From DASPJR01 sp035628505 (GTDB lineage: Bacteria > Planctomycetota > SZUA-567 > H5-PLA8): 64,000 nucleotides of DNA. The notes under the pieces were generated by a model. The model did no database searches. It was not told the DNA's origin and worked only from the letters and a program-made list of their open reading frames with translations. This document shows, piece after piece, positions 24,398-32,516 of the stretch. Location: contig DASPJR010000038.1 of NCBI GenBank assembly GCA_035628505.1, positions 62,001 to 126,000 of the forward strand. Reading direction: 5' to 3'. Made by a program: the position numbers and the translations under genes. Positions within the stretch are counted from its first letter, which is position 1. Each line of letters starts with the position of its first letter.

Positions 24398-26323
24398 CTA
24401 CTTTTTGGCTGGTGGCATGACAAATGGCCGGAAGCTCGCGAACACGGCCGTCACGGCTGCCATCGGAGGGGCAATGACCTCCATAGAGGGCACCGGGCTG
24501 CGGCTGGTGAGCATCACGCCGTTGGGAGTGATGCGCGCGACTGACATGCCCGGGAAAAGATGCTGCGAAACCGTTTCGGTAGAAGGCAGCAGATTCATGT
24601 CGATGCCGATCTCTTTCAGGATATCTGTAGGGGCCACAAGCTTCAGCGCTGCCGTGCTGAGGCTGAATACCGATTTGTACATGTACGCCCAATCCACATA
24701 ACTGAACATCGGCCCGAGTTTTCCGCCCACGCCGCCCAGCCCTGTCTTCAGTGCTTCAGAGTCCGCGAGCGTTTCACTGCTCTTGAGCGTCTTGATTGCG
24801 CGCTTGAGCGTGGGAACGTCCAGAGCCATTACAAGCCGGTTCTCAGCCACCATGAATGCCGGCGACACCCCGATGATGCTCGCCAGACGCGGAGGATTCA
24901 TATAACGGATCTTTCCGCCGTCGAACTCGACCTCCTTCAGTACATTAGCGGCGACGCCGTTCGGATCCATCTTGGCCGACACGCGCGTGAGCACCTGGGC
25001 CAGGAGTTCTTCGGCACGCTTGGCGTCTTTGATTGAGAGCGATGCTGCGAAAGCCGACACGGCTCCGATCGGCCCGGCATTATCCAGCTGCGCCAGACTC
25101 GTCACGACCACTTCATTGCCGAACGCTGCGCGCACTTCGGCTTCAAGGTCTTTGCCGAGCTCGGCATTAAGCTGCTTTTCAACGGTGTTGAGGTCCTCAA
25201 GCCCTTTCTGGCCCTGTACGGCCTTCACGGCGTTGCGGATGAAGGGCATTACTTTTTCCGGCTGCAGGCGGAAGGCGGCGGCCAGAGGCGTGGTCCTCGC
25301 GCAGAGCTTCAGCGCATCATTGCTGACGGGCTCTTCAGAGAGCGTACCGAGCAGACCCTGCCGTTCGCCTTGTGTAAAAATGGCGGTCCGGGATTCGAAC
25401 GCCGGGCCCGACATCTTCAGGGACCAGGCAACAGCAATCGTCTTGTTCAAGCCGGCGAGCACGAAAAAGTCGTCCAGCTGGTTCGGTGCGTCGGCAGGCT
25501 GTTCGACGGCACCGAGCGCTTTCTGCAATCCGGCGACATCCAGAAATGCAATCAGGTGTTCATCACCGGCCAGTCCGGTATTCTTGTAAGCCTCGGTATC
25601 GGAAAGCCGCTTGGCGAGCGTGCCGGCCATGCCGTCGATGATTTGCGTGCACAGCTTGACTTCGTTGCTGAAGACCAGGCGCCCTTTGTGAAGCATCAGC
25701 GTCAGCACGTTCTTGCGCTGGCCGGCAGCTTCGGTGGTCAGAGAAAGCAGCTTGGTATTCTGATAATCAGTGACGGTGACGGCTTCGATTTTCCAGTCTT
25801 TCAGGAGCTTGTCGAGGACGCCGGCCAGGACATTGTTTGTCGCTTCGACGTTCTGCTGATCAGAAAGTCCCAGCACCACCGCCACAGCGGGGACGCGCTT
25901 TGCTTGTGCGTCTTCCGGCGAATAGCGCACGGCAACGCTGAACGGCCCCCGCGCCAGGTCGCTCATGAGGGCGAAGAACGAGCTGACCGCGTTGGCCGTT
26001 CCCGGTTGCGGAGCGGGCGCTTTAGGAGCCGGCGCATCGGGATTTTCTTTCAATTCTGTGGCCTTGCGGATGAGCGTTGAGACCTGGCTGAAGGGGCCTG
26101 CAAGAAAGGTGCGTACTTCAGGCTCGGAGAAAATCCTGGCCAGTGACGTATTGTTGAAGTCCTTGGACCAGTGCGACCAGGTTGCGACTTCGGCAAACAT
26201 GATCGTGCCGTCGGGGAGAATATCCGCGATGGTTGGCGCCTTCTCGCCCGCGCTGGCGCGTCCGAGCAAAAAGGCGACGACTAACGTGCAATGAATGCCA
26301 GTGCGTTTGAGGCGATAGCTCAT
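24398..26323 (-). CDS. Exported DUF3352-like protein
   Basis: A 641-residue protein with a signal peptide (residues 1-25, ending RASAG). The body alternates segments of the kind found in DUF3352 and related 'lipoprotein-like' secreted proteins: 'LPDGTIMFAEVATWSHWSKD' near the start, 'KLLSLTTEAAGQRKNVLTL', and 'HLIAFLDVAGLQKALG'. A low-complexity Pro/Ala linker (PAPKAPAPQPG) lies near residue 105. No catalytic motif is apparent. It probably sits in the periplasm; its function is unknown. A strong terminator follows, and the next gene downstream is a glycosyltransferase, so it is likely a single-gene transcript. Confidence 0.7.
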   Translation of the reverse strand: MSYRLKRTGIHCTLVVAFLLGRASAGEKAPTIADILPDGTIMFAEVATWSHWSKDFNNTSLARIFSEPEVRTFLAGPFSQVSTLIRKATELKENPDAPAPKAPAPQPGTANAVSSFFALMSDLARGPFSVAVRYSPEDAQAKRVPAVAVVLGLSDQQNVEATNNVLAGVLDKLLKDWKIEAVTVTDYQNTKLLSLTTEAAGQRKNVLTLMLHKGRLVFSNEVKLCTQIIDGMAGTLAKRLSDTEAYKNTGLAGDEHLIAFLDVAGLQKALGAVEQPADAPNQLDDFFVLAGLNKTIAVAWSLKMSGPAFESRTAIFTQGERQGLLGTLSEEPVSNDALKLCARTTPLAAAFRLQPEKVMPFIRNAVKAVQGQKGLEDLNTVEKQLNAELGKDLEAEVRAAFGNEVVVTSLAQLDNAGPIGAVSAFAASLSIKDAKRAEELLAQVLTRVSAKMDPNGVAANVLKEVEFDGGKIRYMNPPRLASIIGVSPAFMVAENRLVMALDVPTLKRAIKTLKSSETLADSEALKTGLGGVGGKLGPMFSYVDWAYMYKSVFSLSTAALKLVAPTDILKEIGIDMNLLPSTETVSQHLFPGMSVARITPNGVMLTSRSPVPSMEVIAPPMAAVTAVFASFRPFVMPPAKK

Positions 26324-26499
26324 GTTAGCTCTCCGAAAAAGAAAACGTCAAATCATCTCTCATATTAGAGACCAGTTTAGATGTATCGACCATATCAATG
26401 CGGAGGTGAAGCCGCACGTGTCACGGTGCACCGCCAGCCACTGTGAAACAAACTCTCGAAGCGTATTGCCCAGCGCTGCATAGGCCGTAAAATCAAAGC

Positions 26500-27588
26500 A
26501 TGAGCGAGCAGAAAACATCCACCACACCCGCACGGCCGCGTCCAATCTCCGCCTTATCTGACGATGAATTGGTCGCTCTCTTCAAAAGTTTGAAAGAGCC
26601 GGCCTTCAGGGCCACGCAATTACGCGATTTCGTCTTCCGGCAGGGTGTGGCAAGCTTTGATCAGATCACCAACCTGAGCAAATCGCTGCGAGAGAAGCTC
26701 TCGCAACTCGCGCCCCTTTATGAGCTTCAAGCCGTGGAGACCAGCGAAGGCGACGATGCCACAAAGTGGCTGTGGCGTGCCGCAGACGGCGCGACGATCG
26801 AATCCGTGCAGATTCGTACGCCTGACCGCGTAACGACATGCCTTTCCAGCCAGGTCGGCTGCGCGATGGGCTGTGTGTTCTGTGCGACCGGCTTAAGCGG
26901 CTTTGAGCGTCATCTGCAGGCGCATGAGATTCTTGAGCAGTACCTTCAGATGTGGGGCCGCTCCGGACTGCACTCCAGCCACGTGGTGTTCATGGGAATG
27001 GGCGAGCCGTTCCACAATTACGATGAAGTGCTGAAGACTGTTCGCAATCTCAACAGTCCGCCGCCCAAGGGTTGCGGCATCGGCGCGCGGCGGATCACGA
27101 TTTCAACGGTTGGAATCGTGCCGGGAATACGGCGCATGGCCGACGAAAAACTGCAGATCGAGCTGGCCATTTCGCTGCACGCTCCCGACGAGCCAACCCG
27201 GCAGAAGCTGATTCCCGTGTCACGCCGCTATCCTATCCGTGAGATCATGGATGCCGTCGAAGAGTTCTCGCGCAAGACACGGCGCATCGTCACCTACGAA
27301 TACGTGCTGCTAGCGGGCGTGAACGATTCAGTCGAGCAGGCGAAAGAACTTGTCGGATTGCTGCAGACTCATCCGTGCAAAGTCAATTTGATCCCCTTCA
27401 ATCCAGTCAGCGAAACCGGGTATCAGCGGCCGGAGATCAAAGCGCAGGAAGCGTTCAAGTCCGTGCTGGATAAGGCACACATCCCCACGACTATCCGTTT
27501 TTCAAAGGGCAAGCGTGTCGACGCAGCCTGCGGGCAACTGCGCCGCCGGACGTTGCCGGCTGCGCCCGCCCCTGGCGCGACGGTCTGA
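26500..27588 (+). CDS. rlmN: 23S rRNA (adenine2503-C2)-methyltransferase RlmN
   Basis: A 362-residue radical SAM enzyme that methylates A2503 of 23S rRNA and A37 of some tRNAs. The 4Fe-4S/SAM motif CAMGCVFC has C121, C125 and C128. The SAM-binding GMGEPFHNYDEVL follows, and a late Cys near 344 (VDAACGQLRRR) corresponds to the catalytic methyl-carrying cysteine. The N-terminal accessory domain (to about 100) is present. Divergent from the DUF3352-like gene; it converges on the pilin genes with only 5 bp between stops. Confidence 0.96.
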   Translation: MSEQKTSTTPARPRPISALSDDELVALFKSLKEPAFRATQLRDFVFRQGVASFDQITNLSKSLREKLSQLAPLYELQAVETSEGDDATKWLWRAADGATIESVQIRTPDRVTTCLSSQVGCAMGCVFCATGLSGFERHLQAHEILEQYLQMWGRSGLHSSHVVFMGMGEPFHNYDEVLKTVRNLNSPPPKGCGIGARRITISTVGIVPGIRRMADEKLQIELAISLHAPDEPTRQKLIPVSRRYPIREIMDAVEEFSRKTRRIVTYEYVLLAGVNDSVEQAKELVGLLQTHPCKVNLIPFNPVSETGYQRPEIKAQEAFKSVLDKAHIPTTIRFSKGKRVDAACGQLRRRTLPAAPAPGATV

Positions 27589-27593
27589 GAGCC

Positions 27594-28175
27594 TCACTGC
27601 GTTGGCGTAAAGAGGGGCTCTGCGGGGTTAAACGTGTCTTCATGCGTGGTCGTCGCAGAGCCGCGATCGGCCTGGAATACAACGCCATCCTGATTAACCA
27701 CAAAGGTGTTGCGCCCGGTGCCGTCATAGGCTCCCGGCACTGCGCACAGACCGTAGCCCATGAGCATGTTCGTCCCGACCATATAGGTACGCGCACCTCC
27801 GGAGGCGCTGGCGCCCTGCGAGGTCAGGACTGTAAAGACATAACCGGCACGAAGTGGCGCGCTGCCCGGGGCGCCTTCCGCGCTCGCAAGTGCCTTATCG
27901 ACAAGTGCCAGATCTCCGAGACCGGCCTGTGTCTCGAGGAGGCTGTTGTTGCCGGCCATTTTCTGGGAGTACTCGAGCACGCCATCTCTGTCGTAATCGG
28001 TACGATGATAGACTTCCTGCGCCTCTGAATAGGCTTTGCAGGCCGCCACGGCCGCCGCTTCGTTGGCCGCAAGCCGCGAACGGATCAGGCTGGGGATGGC
28101 GATAGCTGCGATGATGGCAATGATCGCTACGACGATCATGAGTTCAATCAGCGTGAAACCTTCGCGCTTGGTCAT
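27594..28175 (-). CDS. Type IV pilin-like protein 1
   Basis: A 193-residue prepilin. ATG 28175 follows GGAGAAG; an upstream start at 28205 is not needed. The leader MTKREG is followed by the class III cleavage site and methylated Phe: G^FTLIELMIVVAIIAIIAAIAIP with Glu5, the hallmark of type IV pilins/pseudopilins. The soluble head has a DYDRDGVLEYSQ element with a DxDxDG pattern like calcium-binding loops, and ends with a Gly/Ser-rich strand and VVNQDGVVFQADRG. It belongs to a set of three tandem genes. Confidence 0.92.
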   Translation of the reverse strand: MTKREGFTLIELMIVVAIIAIIAAIAIPSLIRSRLAANEAAAVAACKAYSEAQEVYHRTDYDRDGVLEYSQKMAGNNSLLETQAGLGDLALVDKALASAEGAPGSAPLRAGYVFTVLTSQGASASGGARTYMVGTNMLMGYGLCAVPGAYDGTGRNTFVVNQDGVVFQADRGSATTTHEDTFNPAEPLFTPTQ

Positions 28176-28208
28176 AAGCTTCTCCGGTAACTTGGTGCGG
28201 CGCACAGG

Positions 28209-28673
28209 TTAGCAGATTATTCCGCAGGCGTAAAGTCTGGCGAGCGCGGGGTTAAGCTCGGTCCTGTGGAGTGTCGACCCCGTGGCGCGATCCGCCCGAA
28301 AAATCGTACCATGCTGATCGATGATGTAGGTGTTGCGTCCGGTTCCTTCATACGTCCCGCAAACCGCTGAGAGCCCGTAGCCGCTGACCATATTCGTACC
28401 CATCATGTACGAGCGTGCGCCGGTGGTTGTCTCCAGCAGGCTGTTATCGCCTGACATTTTTTGCGAGTACTCCAGCACGCCTTCTTTGTCGTACTCGATG
28501 CGATGGTAGATCTCCTGGCCTTCCGCGTAAGCTTTGCAGGCCGCCACGGCAGATGTTTCGTTGGCTGCCATGCGGCTGCGCATAAGGCCTGGGAGCGCAT
28601 TTGCCGCAATGACCGCGATAATGGCCACGACAATCATGAGCTCGATCAACGTAAAGCCAAGGTGACGTTTCAT
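28209..28673 (-). CDS. Type IV pilin-like protein 2, with internal deletion
   Basis: A 154-residue prepilin; ATG 28673 follows GGGGAAG. Leader MKRHLG^FTLIELMIVVAII is intact. Compared with its neighbours it lacks about 40 residues: after DNSLLET it jumps directly to TGARSYMMGTNM, skipping the region that reads GDLALVD ... VFTVLTSQG in pilins 1 and 3. The DxDxDG element is degraded to EYDKEG. The C-terminus ends in YACGIIC with two cysteines absent from the others. It may be a variant or decaying subunit, or a minor pilin. Confidence 0.88.
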   Translation of the reverse strand: MKRHLGFTLIELMIVVAIIAVIAANALPGLMRSRMAANETSAVAACKAYAEGQEIYHRIEYDKEGVLEYSQKMSGDNSLLETTTGARSYMMGTNMVSGYGLSAVCGTYEGTGRNTYIIDQHGTIFRADRATGSTLHRTELNPALARLYACGIIC

Positions 28674-28780
28674 GGCAATCTTCCCCGAAAATGTCATCCA
28701 AGCGGCTGTTTAAAGCTGGTCTCCATGCGAGCATACAAGTATCAGGCCAGAAAAGATGCGCGGCAGAGTGGAATCAGAAG

Positions 28781-28820
28781 GGCAACAAAAAAGGCGGCCC
28801 GAAGGCCGCCCTTTTGTTGC
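28781..28820. terminator. Bidirectional intrinsic terminator between pilin genes 3 and 2
   Basis: Stem GGCGGCC/GGCCGCC with a CGAA loop (TTCG when read on the minus strand), extended by flanking GCAACAAAA and TTTTGTTGC. On the minus strand the stem is followed by TTTTTTGTTG. It lies just after the stop of pilin 3, so pilin 3, the first gene in transcription order, is probably expressed more than pilins 2 and 1. Confidence 0.88.
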
Positions 28821-28835
28821 GTCGAGGGAACTTGC

Positions 28836-29411
28836 TTATTCGGTCGGAGTCCACGTGCCGCTGACCGGGTTGAAGACGTCTTCGAACGTCGTCGTGCCGG
28901 TGCCGCGGTCGGCCTGGAAGATCGTGCCGTTGTTGTTGATGACGAACGTGTCGCGGCCGGTGCCGTCATACGCGCCCGGCATGGCGCAGAGGCCGTAGCC
29001 GAGAGTCATGTTCGTGCCGGTCATGTAGCTGCGCGCACCGCCCGTGCCCGCCGCGCCCTGCGAGGTCAGCACGGTGAAAACATAGCCGGCCTTCGGCGCT
29101 GCCGTGGTCGGAGGACCTTCAGCACCCGCGAAGGAGCGGTCAACCAGGGCCAGATCGCCCGCGCCGCTGACCTTTTCCAGCAGGCTGTTGTCGCCCTTCA
29201 TGCGGCTGGTGTATTCGAGCACGCCGTCCTGATCATAGTCCGTGCGGTGGAAAATTTCTTCTGCTTCAGCGAACGCCTTGCAGGCAGCCGCCGCAGCGGT
29301 CTGATTGGCAGCCATTCTCGAGCGCAGCAAGCTCGGGATTGCAATGGCTGCGATGATGGCAATGATCGCGACGACGATCATCAGCTCGATCAGCGTAAAG
29401 CCCTTTTTCAT
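28836..29411 (-). CDS. Type IV pilin-like protein 3 (probable major pilin)
   Basis: A 191-residue prepilin. ATG 29411 is preceded by AAAGGAG. Leader MKKG^FTLIELMIVVAII with Glu5. The head domain contains RTDYDQDGVLEYTS (DxDxDG), a Thr/Gly-rich region VLTSQGAAGTGG, and VINNNGTIFQADRGTG near the end. It is closest to pilin 1. Its terminator and its position at the front of the cluster make it the best candidate for a highly expressed subunit. A divergent gene for a PilB-N-like protein lies 350 bp away. Confidence 0.93.
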   Translation of the reverse strand: MKKGFTLIELMIVVAIIAIIAAIAIPSLLRSRMAANQTAAAAACKAFAEAEEIFHRTDYDQDGVLEYTSRMKGDNSLLEKVSGAGDLALVDRSFAGAEGPPTTAAPKAGYVFTVLTSQGAAGTGGARSYMTGTNMTLGYGLCAMPGAYDGTGRDTFVINNNGTIFQADRGTGTTTFEDVFNPVSGTWTPTE

Positions 29412-29760
29412 GTCCAGCTCCTTTCGTTGCGCGGCTCGTAGTTTGTCGGTCACAGACCGAAGCTCGACATCCGCTTAATCCTGGTGTACTCGGTACGCAC
29501 ATTGTTCAATGCAAATGGGTGACCACCTTAAAAATGCTAATTTTTGTCTCGTTGTTTTACTATAAAGTCAATCAATAACACATGTTGCATTAAATGTATA
29601 AATTTGGTATTGCACACGTTTCTAGCATTTTCCGTCATGTGCGTGACAATAAAAGTCAACCGCGCCCGACCCGCACCCTGCTTCTCTCCTAACAGGTTGA
29701 CCGCCTTTCCTTTTTCCCTTAACATACCTTCCGTGGTGCCGGTAAGGGGGCAGGGGCCTT
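29412..29760. other. A+T-rich divergent intergenic region upstream of pilin 3
   Basis: No gene is visible. The sequence is markedly richer in A+T than its surroundings between about 29520 and 29665, with a weak hairpin AAAAAT/ATTTTT at 29531. It must hold the promoters of pilin 3 (minus) and the small + strand gene at 29761. I could not find a convincing sigma-54 box (TGGCACG-N4-TTGC). Confidence 0.6.
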
Positions 29761-30006
29761 ATGAGTCGAAACGAATCGTCGCAGCGGCTTGAGCCGTTTG
29801 GCATGCGGGCCGTGCGTCTGGGCCTTGTTTCAGTGCATCAGGTCGAGAAGGCTCTGGCGGTTCAGAAAATGCTCGATAAAAACGGCCAGCATCAGCCTAT
29901 CGGAATGATCCTTGTCGATCTGGAGATGTTAACTACAACCCAGCTGCTTGCTGTGCTCCATTCATACGATGAAGAGAATCGCGAGCGTGAGCTCCGCGAA
30001 AGCTGA
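29761..30006 (+). CDS. Small protein resembling the N-terminal domain of PilB/GspE ATPases
   Basis: An 81-residue protein. The segment RLGLVSVHQVEKALAVQKML and IGMILVDLEMLTTTQLLAVL match the pattern of the MshEN/GspE N-terminal domain, in which 'LGLI...QLEEALxxQ...LGEILVxxGxIxxxxLxxxL' is conserved. In full-length ATPases this module binds c-di-GMP or docks to the platform protein. Here it stands alone, divergent from the pilin genes. A possible regulatory or docking partner of the pilus machine; inference only. Confidence 0.6.
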   Translation: MSRNESSQRLEPFGMRAVRLGLVSVHQVEKALAVQKMLDKNGQHQPIGMILVDLEMLTTTQLLAVLHSYDEENRERELRES

Positions 30007-30033
30007 ACGTGGCACCGCTGTCCCTAGCACTCT

Positions 30034-31116
30034 ATGTTGACCCGCTCCACCGCACCGTCCGGCGTGGACACTTTTCCTCTCCTCAGTCCATCTGAGCAGC
30101 GTGCGCGCGCACTGGCGCTTGCCGCTGAGTCCGGTTTTTCTCTGTGCGGCATCGCGTTGATTTCTGAATCCACCCCGCGCTCCGAAGCCTACCAGCGCTG
30201 GCTTGAGCAGCGCTATCACGGTCCGCTTGAGTATATGCTTCGTTCGCAGCAGGCGCGGAGCAAGACCAGCGAGCGTTTTTCGTGGGCGCGCTCGGTGCTG
30301 GCGCTGGGCGCCTTTTACGATGGAGCCTCTCGCGGCGAACCCGGCAAGGACCTCGTTGCTCACATTGCCGGCTACGCACGCGGCCGGGACTATCACAAGA
30401 TTTTCGAAAAACGCCTCAAGCTGCTATCGGCAGCTTTGATAAAAGAACGTGTATGCGGCCGTGCTCGCGCCTACGTGGATACCGGACCGATTCTGGAACG
30501 CGCATGGGCGGAAGCGGCCGGGCTGGGCTGGATCGGCAAAAACGCATGCCTCATCCATCCCCGGCTGGGATCCTTCTTCCTTCTGGCCGAAGTGCTGATG
30601 GATTCCACGCCCGAACCTGATGCCCCCGCCCAGCAGCACTGCGGAACGTGCCGGCGCTGCCTGGATGTGTGTCCGACACAGGCCCTGGTCGAACCCGGCG
30701 TACTCGATGCACAGCGGTGCCTGGTGACATGGAACATCGAACGCCGCGGCGAGACGCCTGAAAGCATGTGGAAGGACCAGGGTGCCTGGGCTGCCGGGTG
30801 CGATCTGTGCCAGACGGTCTGCCCGTTCAACGCGCCACAGCGTACGGCGGCGCCGGATGCAGAACTGGCCGAACCGCTGCCGTGGCAGTCGATGACGCTG
30901 GCCGATTGCATCACGATGACGCCGGAGATCTTCGACCGAGCGTTCAAAGCCAGCGCACTTCGCCGTACAACGTTAAAAGGCCTTCGCCTTGGGGCAATCA
31001 CCGCCGCCGGCAATGTCTGCGCCGAACCCTGCAGGCAGGCACTTGCTCAATGTGTGAACGATTCCGACGCGGACATTCGTCAACGGGCAAACTGGGCTCT
31101 GCAGCAGTTTCGCTGA
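30034..31116 (+). CDS. queG: Epoxyqueuosine reductase QueG
   Basis: A 360-residue enzyme for the last step of queuosine synthesis, reducing epoxyqueuosine in tRNA. Two 4Fe-4S binding sets are visible: CGTCRRCLDVCP (C203, C206, C209, C213) and, after an isolated Cys, CDLCQTVCP (C256, C259, C263). The cobalamin-binding N-terminal domain contains YVDTGPILERAWAEAAGLGW, with the conserved general acid D149. A HEAT-type tail follows (about 310-360) that grips tRNA. It starts 28 bp after the small PilB-N-like gene. Confidence 0.95.
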   Translation: MLTRSTAPSGVDTFPLLSPSEQRARALALAAESGFSLCGIALISESTPRSEAYQRWLEQRYHGPLEYMLRSQQARSKTSERFSWARSVLALGAFYDGASRGEPGKDLVAHIAGYARGRDYHKIFEKRLKLLSAALIKERVCGRARAYVDTGPILERAWAEAAGLGWIGKNACLIHPRLGSFFLLAEVLMDSTPEPDAPAQQHCGTCRRCLDVCPTQALVEPGVLDAQRCLVTWNIERRGETPESMWKDQGAWAAGCDLCQTVCPFNAPQRTAAPDAELAEPLPWQSMTLADCITMTPEIFDRAFKASALRRTTLKGLRLGAITAAGNVCAEPCRQALAQCVNDSDADIRQRANWALQQFR

Positions 31117-31204
31117 CTGGATCTACACGCAAAAAAATGTCTATTCATGAGCTGTAAAGCATTTAAGCTGTTGAGGTTCGCTGGCCGCTTGTGAGGACCG
31201 GGCT

Positions 31205-31990
31205 ATGTTTCGAATGCTGCTTTTGCTGTGCGCCATCGCACTCAGCCATGTCCATGCCGGAATACCGGCTGAAGACCTCGCCAAGCAGGAAGAATTCAAG
31301 AAAGTGTACAATAGCCAGTATCGCCAGGACCACCTGGCTGCGCTGGAAAAGCTGGAAGGCTCGACGCACGTGAGCACCTGGCAGATTCTCTCGACTGTCG
31401 TATCAGTTAATCCTTTTCCTGAAGTGCGCACGGCGGCATTTAAAAGACTTTCGCAGATGCCGGCGACCGATCCCTATTTGTCGCAGATCCTGGTTCAGCA
31501 CTTTCAGTCACTCAAGCCCAATGATGTGGACCTGCGCATCGCCTTCGCCGAGTGCATGGGAAATTCTGAATTTAAATACGCGATCTTCGAAGCCATGTCC
31601 GAATACGGCAGCAAGATGCGCTACCCCGAGTTCCTGAATCTTGATGGCTACCGCAATGAGGGCGGCAAAGCCGGCTCGATGAATGGGACCATCGGCGGTG
31701 ATCCAAATGTTTTTATTGGTAAGCAGCGCGCCGAGTTCGAAAAGTACCTCAAGATTTTCAACACGATTACGAAGGCCAACCTTTCGGCGACAGATAAGAA
31801 TTCCCCGGCCAACCTGAAGTCGTGGTGGAATGAAAACAAGAACCGCGTTTTCGTGCTCGACAAGAATCTGCTGGAGAAATACAAGCAGGAAGAGCTCGAG
31901 CGCATTAACAAGAACAGCACGCTAGCCTCCAAACCCGGAGAAAAGCACGCTCAGCCGCAGCCGAAAAAACCAAGCAAAGACGACGAATGA
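31205..31990 (+). CDS. Secreted unknown protein with HEAT-like repeats
   Basis: A 261-residue protein with a signal peptide (MFRMLLLLCAIALSHVHAG). Residues 25-130 consist of helical pairs such as LAALEKLEGSTHVSTWQILS and PEVRTAAFKRLSQMPATDPY, of HEAT type. The remainder is helix-rich and ends with a polar Lys/Pro tail. No catalytic motif. It is preceded by queG and followed, 145 bp later, by a STAS gene. Confidence 0.65.
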   Translation: MFRMLLLLCAIALSHVHAGIPAEDLAKQEEFKKVYNSQYRQDHLAALEKLEGSTHVSTWQILSTVVSVNPFPEVRTAAFKRLSQMPATDPYLSQILVQHFQSLKPNDVDLRIAFAECMGNSEFKYAIFEAMSEYGSKMRYPEFLNLDGYRNEGGKAGSMNGTIGGDPNVFIGKQRAEFEKYLKIFNTITKANLSATDKNSPANLKSWWNENKNRVFVLDKNLLEKYKQEELERINKNSTLASKPGEKHAQPQPKKPSKDDE

Positions 31991-32135
31991 GTCGCTGCCT
32001 TCCCTGACGTCACGTGCGGCACACGTGCACTTTCCTGCACACATGATTCTTAAGAAACGTGTCTGAATTCAGGAAACGCTATACTACCATTGTGCATCAT
32101 TATTTGTAACGAGGTATTATCGAATCGAGGCGACC

Positions 32136-32492
32136 ATGGCCGGCAACGATTTGCTGATAGAACTCGAAGAAGTTCCGGACCGCAACCTGGTGGTCATGCA
32201 CCTGACCGGCCGCATCGATTCCCGCACCTGCAATGACCTTCAGGAAGAATTGGAGATTCTGTTCGGAAACGGCGTCTGCCGCGTGATTCTCAACCTGGAA
32301 GCAATTGACTACTTTTCTTCAGCCGGCCTGGGGCTGTTTATCAACGTCAGTGTCGGAGCGCGCGAACGCAACGGTAATATCGTGCTGATGAGTCCATCCA
32401 AATGCATCCTCCAGCTTCTTCACCTGATCGGAGTGCATGACGAACTCAGCATTGCCCACGACTATCAGTCCGCCGTGAGACTGCTTTCCTGA
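32136..32492 (+). CDS. STAS-domain anti-anti-sigma factor
   Basis: A 118-residue single-domain STAS protein like SpoIIAA. The hallmark loop reads NLEAIDYFSSAGLGLFINV, with the Ser pair (SSAG) where SpoIIAA Ser58 is phosphorylated. Strands and helices match the fold in order (VVMHLTGRIDSRTCNDLQEE at the start). It would bind an anti-sigma kinase and free a sigma factor. No partner kinase is nearby. A TATACT -10-like element lies at 32080-32085 without a clear -35. Confidence 0.9.
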   Translation: MAGNDLLIELEEVPDRNLVVMHLTGRIDSRTCNDLQEELEILFGNGVCRVILNLEAIDYFSSAGLGLFINVSVGARERNGNIVLMSPSKCILQLLHLIGVHDELSIAHDYQSAVRLLS

Positions 32493-32516
32493 CTCTGTCT
32501 GATTCAGCTGTAAAAA

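Noticed and set aside
29412..29760. Sigma-54 promoter for the pilins
   Set aside because: I looked for TGGCACG-N4-TTGC and found no match on the minus strand upstream of pilin 3.
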